Positions 56,239-64,000 of a stretch of 64,000 bases of DNA are shown piece by piece (within the stretch, counting starts at the first letter, position 1; each line of letters begins with the position of its first letter). The stretch is from contig JADLZK010007653.1 of assembly GCA_015847255.1 (NCBI GenBank), positions 62,001 through 126,000 of the forward strand. Direction: 5' to 3'. The position numbers and the translations under genes are program-made. The notes beneath the pieces were generated by a model. The model was not told the DNA's origin and did no database searches. It saw only the letters and a program-made list of their open reading frames with translations. Origin of the DNA: Hyparrhenia diplandra (Eukaryota; Streptophyta; Magnoliopsida; Poales; Poaceae).

Positions 56239-57048
56239 AACTCCCCCCAAGCTTACCCTTTGCACGTCCTCGGGCAAAGATAAGTACTTGGTTGTTGATC
56301 GTGAGTTGCTTCCATGCCGATTATGTTTGGTTGTGCCATGTTTATAACAAAAATTTTCTACTACAATTTGAATAAAATGGCATGCTTAGTCACCCTCTAT
56401 TACCTTTAAATTAGTTTGTGGGGCTTTTTGAGCTTTTTTGAATCTTGGGTGGTTGCAAGATAGAACAGATCGACGAACTTGCTTATCTTTCACTCTTTTG
56501 AGAGACTATCTATCCAGAGGTTTTGAAATATTTTTTGCAAAAAATATAGGTCCTCGAATGATCTCTCGACGCTCGTAATTTGTATGTGGTTGTTCCTCAC
56601 CAAAGGCTTAGATTTGCCTTTCTTTTTTGCCTACCAGCTAAATAAGGCTTTTGTGGAGCCCCGGGTAGGTAAAAGATTGGCACACTTTTGTCATGTCATG
56701 CTGCCATTGTCAAAAACCGAACCACATGGAGAAACTAGTCATAGGCCTATATCAAGAGATGTGCAAGTGTGTGGAATTTTTGTATTTTTGTACTCCAGGT
56801 ATCATGACTCTCTTTTTGGTGGAATAGTGTAGGAGGTATGGGCTACCTTTATTCCTTCTTTTTTCTTTTTTTTTTCTCTTCTCTTTTTTTTGGACGAGTC
56901 TTGACTTCCTCGTGTTTTTTTATTTGGGACATTTGCCCATCTTTTTTCTTTATAGCCCATACTTCTCCTTTTGGAACAAGAATTTTTTGTGAGAGGTCAT
57001 GGTACAAATGCATGGAGTATATTTGTGGTAGATGGAAGGGTGCATGTT
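56239..57048 (-). mobile_element. Element Z internal region next to its 3' LTR
   Basis: Minus strand: polypurine tract GGTAAGCTTGGGGGGAGTT beside the LTR, preceded by a GCCCGAGGACGTGCAAAGG motif common just before Gypsy 3' LTRs. The rest is AT-rich, noncoding, with a pyrimidine-rich run on the plus strand (56849-56890). It is interrupted by the SIRE-type element at 57049. The remainder of Z should lie beyond the window. Confidence 0.6.
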
Positions 57049-58759
57049 TGAAATCTCATGTTTGGTTTTAGAAATTGATGACACACTTGTGGACTAATCC
57101 TTTGCTCTAAGTGATGACTTTAAGAAAGGATTAGATGGATGACAAGGAGCATGATGATCATGAACATGGACCATGTCGGTGGACTTGATGGATCGTCAAG
57201 CTCGGTGATCGCCTTGAGAGGAACCAGGGAGATCAAGGCAAAGGTATACTTGATAGGGTTTTCCTTTTTCGGTGATCAAGACACGATAGAGCATGTGATC
57301 ATATTATAGGATAGATAGCCGACTATCAAGAGGGGATGCCGCGACAATCCTTGCATGAAGTGCTTCTAGGTCCAATTGACTTGCATATTGCATTTAGGAC
57401 TTGAGAGCACTAACTTCGATCTTGCCTAACATCTCGACGTGCTAATATTGGTGATAACGTGGTCATCTTGGACGTGTTGGCAACCTATGGCAAGAGGCGA
57501 AGCAAGTTTGAAGCAAAGAGCAAAGAAAAAGATGAAGATCACCGTCATTGGGGTGGCCGGACGCGCTTCGGCATCGGCCCGAAGCACTCACCGAGCGTCC
57601 GGTCGGTGCGCGTCCCGCGAGAGCTTTGCAGCCACGTTTTCTTTGGGACGCACCGCCGGACCACGGGACCGGATGCTTCCGGTGTCGGCCGAAACCGATG
57701 ACCGGACGCACGCGGAGGAGGGGCGCCAGCTGTGGGCCCTTGCCTTGTCTGTTGTGACCGGAAGCACTGACCGGATCCGTGACCGGACTCGCTGGTGCGT
57801 CCGGTCGACGCGTCCGGTCAGCGCGCAGAGCACCCAATTTGAAGGCAACGGCTCTTTTGTTTGGAGGAGGCTATATATACTTGGATGGCCGGTTCCATAG
57901 CCTCTCTCTTGCACATTTGAACACTCTAACTTGCTTGTGAGCATTTGAGACTCCTCTTCACTCATCTCTCCATCCATAATTCGTATTCTTGGTGAGATTG
58001 AAAGTGATAGAAGTGCATTGCATTGGTGATTGCATCTAGAGGCACTTTATCCTTGGAGAAGCCACGGGATTCTTGTTATCTTGGGAATTTGTCCGGTTCC
58101 CTAGCGGCTTGGAGCAAGAGGCGGTGTTGAGCTCAAGTGGAGCTTGTTTGAGGCCACACCGGTGGTGATTGTAAGGGGTAGTTCCTTACCCCGCGGGAGA
58201 TTCGCGAAAGGAGCACTAGTGGATTGCTCGTGGCGTGTTGGACCCTCTCTTGTGATCGTTTGCTTGAGCGCCCATAGGGGTTTTGGCACCGGCCATTAAG
58301 CTTAGCACACGTCAAGTGAGTGTGTCGCCACAACGAGGACTTAGCGTGCCGGCAAGCACGTGAACCTCGGTAAAAATCATCGTGTCACTTGTTTCTTGCT
58401 CGTTGGAGATTTCTTGGTGATCACGGTGATTGGCTACAACCTCGACACTACACCGGTGGTATTGTATTCTAGCCTCTTTGCTTTACATTCTCTAGTTTAG
58501 CTTGAGTAGTGTGCTAGGTTGTTTTGTCTTGTTAGCTCCTAGTTGGTAAACTAGTTAGACTTGCTTGTTCATCTAGGAGTAAACTAGCGACATAGTCTTT
58601 GTGTGGATTAGAGACAATAGAATTGACTTGTGGCTTGCATAGATAGCTTGTAGCTTTGCTTAATAGCTTCGCCATCTTATTTACTAACCACCTTGCTTAG
58701 TGTTGTTGTGAGAATTTTTAATAGGCTATTCACCCCCCTCTAGCCATTAGGACCTTTCA
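57049..58759 (+). repeat. 5' LTR of the SIRE-type element (LTR3)
   Basis: Begins TGAAATCTCATGTTTGG and ends GGACCTTTCA, 1711 bp. It aligns along its length with LTR1 and LTR2 but is clearly more distant from them than they are from each other. CCGG-rich block at 57555-57830 and TATA box at 57872. The left flank is ATGTT. Confidence 0.8.
57872..57879 (+). promoter_or_regulatory. SIRE-type LTR3 TATA box
   Basis: TATATATA in GGAGGCTATATATACTTGG, about 65 bases after the CCGG-rich block. Confidence 0.6.
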
Positions 58760-58761
58760 AG

Positions 58762-58773
58762 TGGTATCAGAGC
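58762..58773 (+). promoter_or_regulatory. Primer binding site of the SIRE-type element
   Basis: TGGTATCAGAGC, complementary to the 3' end of initiator tRNA-Met, two bases after the LTR. Confidence 0.85.
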
Positions 58774-60211
58774 TAGGCACCGTTATTTGAGTGGCTTAAC
58801 ATCCTACGGTGACAAAATGGCAATGAATTTCCATGTCAACAACACCAAGAAGGCGCCACCTTTCGATGGCACCAACTTTGCCTATTGGAAGGTGAAGATG
58901 ACCGTACACCTCAAGTCAATCAATAGAGAAGTGTGGGTTGTGACCAAGAATAAGTTTGAGGTGGCAAAACCAAATGAGCCAACCACGGCCGAAGAAAAGA
59001 AGATCTATGCAAATGATCTTGCCGTGAGTGCATTCCATGAAGCATTCAACGATAGAGTGTTTGAGCAAGTCAAGTCACTCACAATTGTCCATGAGATATG
59101 AAAGAAGCTAGAAGAGTGCTATGAGGGCACCGAAGGTGTCAAGCAAGCAAAGGCCTACATCAAGCTTGAGCAATTCAATAGCTTCAAGATGGAAGAAGAT
59201 GAGAGCGTGCCGGAGATGTTCCACCGCATGCAAGTGTTGGTGAACGATCTCAATACGCTTGGTGAAGACATCAAGGACAAGACCTTCAACATGAAGTTCT
59301 TGAGGTGTTTGCCGGAGAGGTTTGGGATGTTCATCACGGTGCTTGTGAGAACAAACTTGATGGATTTGACTCCAAACCAATTGCTTGATGAGGTCATGAC
59401 CGATGACTCCTATAGAGATGATAAGAAAAAGCAAAAACTCATCAACAAGACAAACAAGAAGGCCAAGGTGAAGATCTCTTGTTTGGTTTGGCTAATTAGT
59501 GAACCTAAGAACTAATCTCTCAATGCTAAGTGTTTGACATGATTGGAGGTTGGTCATGCCGGAGTTGGTGCATTGTGATCATGGATGAGGGATCGAGGTG
59601 ATCCAAAAGATGGTCAAGCGTGCAACTCGGTGGAGTTTCAGAGATCAAAGGTCCCAAAGGCAAAGGTATAACCATAGGGCTTTTGATTTCACACCCAAGA
59701 CATCATAGAGGGTGTGGGTGGTTATAGGATCGATAAGTCGTACTATAAAGAGGGGAAAACTTTCGTACATATCGATCCTCACGTGCCTTTAGGTTCAAGT
59801 CTCATATGCATGCATTCTAACCTAAAGTGCTAACTCCGTCCTTGTCGAAAATGGTTTCAAAAATGCTAACACATGAGGTCGAGGTGTTCTTCGCGTGTCG
59901 GCAACAAGAAACAAGTGACGAAAGTCGGCTTGGAGCAAAGGTGAAGGAACGGCGATTTAAACGACGAAGATTTCGCAGCCCGGCGTGGCCGGACGCGACC
60001 GACCGGACGCTGGTCAAATGTGACCGGACGCTCCGGTGAGTGCGTCCCGCAGAGAGCATGTTTCCGGGTCGGGCGTCGATGGGTGACGGACGACCGATCG
60101 GAAGCATCCGTGCTGACCGGACGCATCGATCGGATGCGCGACCCGGACGCACGGACGGAGGCGAGGGGTCACGCTGGTCGGTTCGGCTTGTCGGTTGTGG
60201 CCGGACCCACC

Positions 60212-60237
60212 GACCGGACTCACCGGTGAGTCCGGTC
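60212..60237. promoter_or_regulatory. Perfect 26-bp palindrome in LTR2
   Basis: GACCGGACTCACC followed by its exact reverse complement GGTGAGTCCGGTC. It sits about 70 bases upstream of the TATA box, in a block rich in GACCGGA. Related imperfect palindromes lie at 22682-22707 and 57781-57806. Possible cis-regulatory dyad or dense CG/CHG methylation site. Confidence 0.75.
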
Positions 60238-60308
60238 AGTGGGCCCGGTCAAGGCCGCCGCAGAAAAGTGTGTTTTCCACCCTTTTCACCACATTTTGTG
60301 GTGTGGCC

Positions 60309-60316
60309 TATATATA
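60309..60316 (+). promoter_or_regulatory. SIRE-type LTR2 TATA box
   Basis: TATATATA in GTGTGGCCTATATATACCACC, followed by a CTCTCTCTTGG tract as in LTR1. Confidence 0.6.
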
Positions 60317-62699
60317 CCACCTTGGCTGCCACTTGCTCTCTCTCTTGGTCATTTTGAATCACTCCTAACATCTTTGAGCAAGCAAACAAGCCTCCCTCCT
60401 CTCTCATTCTTGATTTGAGCTTCATTCTTGAGAGAAGAGTTGATCCAAGTGCATTGCATCGAAGTTCTTGCATCTAGAGGCACTTGGGGATCGTTGTGAG
60501 ACGGTAGATTTCCGTTTCTCTTGGAGGCACCGCTCCTAGCCGGCTTGGTGAAGTGGTGGAGGCGTTGGCAAGAAGAGGTGATTGTTTCTTGGCCACCTCC
60601 GGTTGGTTTGTGAGAGGATTACGCACTCCTCATCGGGAAGACAAAGTGCAAGGAATACATTGCTTGTGCTTTGGGTACCACACTTGTTGAGTGGTGTGTT
60701 GAGGCTAGCATGGGCACCGCCTAGCTCAAATACCATCCTTGTATTGGTCGGCAGCAACGAGGAGACTAGCTTGTCGGTGTACAAGTGAACTCCGGGTGAA
60801 CAAATCGACTTGTTCATTGTCTCGGCTTGTGGATCATCACCTTCGTGTGATTGATAGCTTTTCTTCTTCTCGGTGATTGGTTGACATCCTCTACACATCG
60901 GTATAACAAGCTTCTCACTCTTGCTTTACTTTCTTAGTTTACCTTGAGTAGAGAGCTAGCACTTGCTTGTGTAGGTTGTTCTTGCTAGCATAAGGATCAT
61001 ATTAGGATTGCTCATTAGCTAGAGTAGTGACATAGACCTTGTGTGGACTAGAGATCATAGAAATACTTAGTCTTGTCACTAGAAGGCTTGCTTGACCATT
61101 AGAGCTAGTGCAAACCGCTTTACGCCGTGTTTTATACTAATCGGTTTGTTTAGTTGAGCTTGTAGAAAATTTTTTATAGGCTATTCACCCCTCCTCTAGC
61201 CATCTAGGAGCTAACACAAGGATGAAGAGAAGAAAAGGACAAGAAGAGCTTGGCACTCAAGGCTAGCTCATCATCCAAGGGCAAGAAGAAGAAAGAAGAA
61301 TCAAGTGATAAAGAGGATGGCACCTCTACTAGTGGAAGTGAAGTGGATGAGCAAATGGCTCTCTTTGTGAGGAGATTGGGAAAATTTGTGAAGAAGAACT
61401 ACATCTCCAAGAGCAAGAAGAAGCAATCATTCAAGAAGAAGACCAAGGATGACAAAAAATGAAGGCAACATGACATGCTTTTCGGTGTCATGATGATTGT
61501 CACTTGATTGCCGAATGCCCATATGAGAGTGATGATGAGAAGGGCATCAAGAAAGCAAGAAAGAAGAATGATGCCAAGAATGAGAAGGAGAAGAAGCCCA
61601 AGAAGAAGAATGAGTCACATGTGGCTATGTGGGATAGTGATGGCTCATCCTCTTCAAGTGATGAAGAAGAGGAGAAGAAGAACAAGAAGAAGGGACAAGC
61701 TCACCTTGCTATGCATGACAAGATCTCCCTCTTCGACACTCCCTCTTCATGCTTCATGGCTAAAGCCACTAAGGTATAATCTATCACTAAAGATGATGAT
61801 GATGATAGTGATAGTGATAGTGATGATGAGGAGCCAACTCAATCTAGGGAGGAGTTGCAAAGAATGTTTGATGAATGCGTTGGCATGTTCAAACAAAGTA
61901 GGAAGGAATGTAAGGGCTTGCATAAGGAAACAAAGAGCCTTAAGCAAGAACTTGATGAGCTTCGGGCAACTTATGAGTGTCTAAAGGTAGACCATAAGAA
62001 ACTTGAGAAATCTCATTCTAAGTTAGAGAAAGCTCATTCCTCTCTACTTGATGAGCACAAGTTGTGCTTAGTGGTTGAAAATGTTGATACATCCAACGCA
62101 AACATCATGTGTGACATTCTAGTTGATGAATCAACCTCCAAGTGTGAGACCTCCACTTGCTCTATCACTAGCACATCCATCTCTAGTGAGGACAATGACA
62201 ACCCTATGCTTATTCATGAGAATGCTTGTTTGAAAAGGGAAGTAAAGGAGCTCAATCACTCCTTGGCTAAGGCTTATGGTGGTGAGGACCGCTTGCTTAT
62301 GTGCTTGGGTAGCCAAAGGGCATCCTTGTATAAGGAGGGCTTAGGCTATATCTCCAAGAGAGGCAAGACCGCCCTTGTAACTCACAAGACACGTTTTGTG
62401 AAGAACAATGGTAGCTATTGCAAAGCTTGCAAACAAGTTGGTCATGTAGAGCAAAAGTGCATGAACAAGAGGACCAATGTCTCTTCTATCAAGCTTGATA
62501 ACTCTTATATGCTTGTGAAGAAGAACAATGGTGTTCATGCTAGGTACATTGGTACACCATTGATGGGCTCAAAGAAGAAAGCCATTTGGATACCAAAGGC
62601 CTTGGTGACTAACCTTGAAGGACCCAAGTAACATTGGGTACCTAAGAATAAATTGATCTTATTTTATAGGTCAATTATCGTGCCGGAGGAGAGCATTGG

Positions 62700-62945
62700 A
62701 TAATGGATAGTGGGTGCACTCAACACATGACCGGGAATTCTAATATGTTCAAGTCAATTAGCATCAAGGGTATTGATGAGTATGAGTCAATCACATTTGG
62801 CAATGACAAGAAAGGCAATGTGTTGGGGCTAGGCAAGATTGCTATCACTCAAGAGAAAAAGCTTGTCAAAGGTGTTGCTAGTTGATCATCTTGATTACAA
62901 CCTCTTGTCGGTTTCTCAACTTTGTGACCATGGCTACAAGTGCAT
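62700..62945 (+). pseudogene. SIRE-type protease
   Basis: IMDSGCTQHMTGNSNMF contains the D-S-G active site of copia proteases, followed by ITFGNDKKGNVLGLGKI. The frame stops at 62883, then continues in another phase as LDYNLLSVSQLCDHGYKCIF. Confidence 0.75.
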
Positions 62946-63183
62946 ATTCACAAGTTAAGAAGTTGAAGTGGTTAGTGGTGATGGTGCAAACATGATCTTC
63001 AAGGGATTTAGATATGGTGATCTCTACCTTGTTGATTTCAACTCAAAAGAAGCCAAGTTGACAACATGTTTACTCTCAAAAGCTAGCAAAGGGTGGTTGT
63101 GGCATAGAAGGCTTGATCATGTTGGAATGAAGCAATTAAACAAGTTGATGAAGCATGACTTGGTTAGAGGCTTGATGATGTGA
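62946..63183 (+). pseudogene. SIRE-type GAG-pre-integrase domain
   Basis: FKGFRYGDLYLVDFNSKEAK leads to WLWHRRLDHVGMKQLNKLMK, the zinc-binding H..H half of the copia GAG-pre-integrase domain. A shift at about 63180 separates it from the C..C half. Confidence 0.75.
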
Positions 63184-64000
63184 AGTTTGAGAAGGACAAA
63201 CCTTGTGGAGCATGTCAAGCCGGCAAACAACATGGCAATACACATCCAACCAAGAACATCATGAGTACAAGCAAGGCATTTGAGTTGCTACACATGGACT
63301 TGTTTGGGCCAACATCATACTCTAACATTAGAGGCAACAAGTATGGTTTTATCATAGTTGATGACTACACTAGATACACATGGGTGTTCTTCTTGCATGA
63401 CAAGAATGATGTTTTTGAGCTTTTCAAGACATTTGTTAAGAGGGTTCAAAATGAGTTTGAGACATCCATCAAGAAGATTAGGAGTGACAATGGAAGTGAA
63501 TTCAAGAACATAAGAATTGAAGAGTTGTGTGATGAGCTTGGAATTGGACATCAATTCTCACCGACCTACACTCCTCAATCCAATGGTGAAGTTAAGAGAA
63601 AGAATAGAACCTTGATTGAAATGGCAAGATCAATGCTTAGTGAGTACAATGTTAGCCATTCCTTTTGGGCCGAAGCAATCAACACGGCTTGCTATTGTAG
63701 CAACCGTCTCTATTGCCATGGGATGCTTGGCAAGACACCATATGAGTTGCTCAATGGAAAGAAGCCCAATATTGGTTACTTTAGAGTCTTTGGATGCAAA
63801 TGCTACATTCTCAAGAAAGGCATAAGATTGGGCAAGTTTGACAAGAAGTGTGATGAAGGTTTCCTAGTTGGATATTCAACCACAAGCAAAGCATATAGAG
63901 TTTGGAACTTGGGTAGTGGCAAGCTTGAAGAGGTTCATGATGTTGAATTTGATGAAACCCAAGGCTCTCAAAATGAAGTTGAAAATCATGATGATGTGAG
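63184..64000 (+). pseudogene. SIRE-type integrase core, running off the window
   Basis: One long frame reads CGACQAGKQHG (zinc C..C), LLHMDLFGPTSYSNIRGNKY (first Asp), KKIRSDNGSEFKN (second Asp) and TPQSNGEVKRKNRTLIEMAR, then FWAEAINTACY and FRVFGCKCYILKK, ending in VHDVEFDETQGSQNEVENHD at the window edge. In the third motif the position that normally holds the catalytic Glu (NG-x-x-E-RKN) is Lys (63592-63594), so this copy may be catalytically dead even where the frame is open. Confidence 0.8.

Larger units (their letters stand above)
59469..61216 (+). mobile_element. Solo SIRE-type LTR inserted in the SIRE-type gag (LTR2)
   Basis: Starts TGAAGATCTC and ends GCTAACA, flanked by CAAGG (59464-59468, 61217-61221). 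No internal domain. Aligns end to end with LTR1 at 21940-23665. It has a perfect 26-bp palindrome and a TATA box. Confidence 0.9.
58817..62631 (+). pseudogene. SIRE-type gag, interrupted
   Basis: Starts at ATG 58817 (MAMNFHVNNTKKAPPFDGTN). The UBN2-type gag domain runs to about 59500, with a stop at 59098 where the family has Trp. A solo LTR splits the frame at 59469, and it resumes at 61222 (KASSSSKGKKKKEESSDKED). A zinc-knuckle-like CFRCHDDCH region lies near 61465 across a break, then an acidic/Lys-rich stretch, a coiled coil (ELDELRATYECLKVDHKKLE; 61900-62060) and a second knuckle, YCKACKQVGHVEQKC (about 62420). The frame 61855-62631 is 258 codons and intact. Confidence 0.75.
57049..64000 (+). 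mobile_element. SIRE-type copia retrotransposon, right end outside the window
   Basis: A 1.7-kb 5' LTR, then the initiator-Met primer site TGGTATCAGAGC, gag with two CCHC-like knuckles, protease, GAG-pre-integrase and integrase; the window ends before reverse transcriptase. The order integrase before reverse transcriptase defines copia. The long LTR, long gag with coiled-coil tail and CACCCCCCTCTAGCC LTR end indicate the SIRE/Maximus group. Gag is interrupted by a solo LTR (59469-61216). Several stops and shifts are present. Confidence 0.85.

Noticed and set aside
1..64000. CRISPR array, rRNA genes, operons or a novel defence-like system
   Set aside because: No regularly spaced repeats, rRNA motifs or clustered prokaryotic genes; the sequence is nested plant transposons around one nuclear gene.

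Overview
The window reads as nuclear DNA from a grass (Poaceae). It holds one recognisable host gene, a plastid-type MurG homologue split by spliceosomal introns, set among elements typical of grasses: a Stowaway MITE, an Au-like tRNA-derived SINE, a hAT element, a Helitron, L1-type LINEs, SIRE-type copia elements and Athila/Tat-type Gypsy elements. Nothing looks bacterial, organellar or viral.

Layout. 1-3451: AT-rich sequence with candidate exons of an unidentified minus-strand gene and a GC-rich leader. 3452-5483: a GC-rich retroposon on the minus strand with a 15-bp target duplication. 7057-7300: Stowaway MITE. 7755-19150: MurG-like gene in four exons. Its first exon is split by an 814-bp hAT element with an 8-bp target duplication and carries two frame changes. 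Its second intron, about 8.3 kb, holds a Helitron and a decayed minus-strand copia element. 19757-21354: SINE, LINE ORF1 fragment and an LTR relic.

From 21355 to the end the sequence is nested LTR retrotransposons. Gypsy element X (plus) starts at 21355; its LTR holds a solo SIRE-type LTR. X is interrupted by the LTR of element Z (minus), and Z by element Y (minus). The X/Z/Y junction occurs twice. Copy A (23999-26891) runs into a nearly complete Y body (26892-36761). Copy B (36762-43451) holds only a solo Y LTR and carries a LINE (37778-41523). The rest of LTR Z hosts solo LTR W (44503-46006) and a full-length Athila-like element (46203-55966, target duplication CTCTT), and ends at 56238. 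A SIRE-type copia element enters at 57049 and runs off the end; its gag is split by a solo LTR of the same superfamily.

How the parts relate. Terminal motifs and target duplications fix the order of many insertions. The MurG gene is the only clear host coding unit, and this copy cannot be read through as it stands. All transposon polyproteins here are broken. Differences between near-identical copies cluster at CAG/CTG trinucleotides and look more like consensus errors at methylated CHG sites than natural mutation. That would also explain many frame breaks, so every pseudogene call in the retrotransposon half should be read with that caution.
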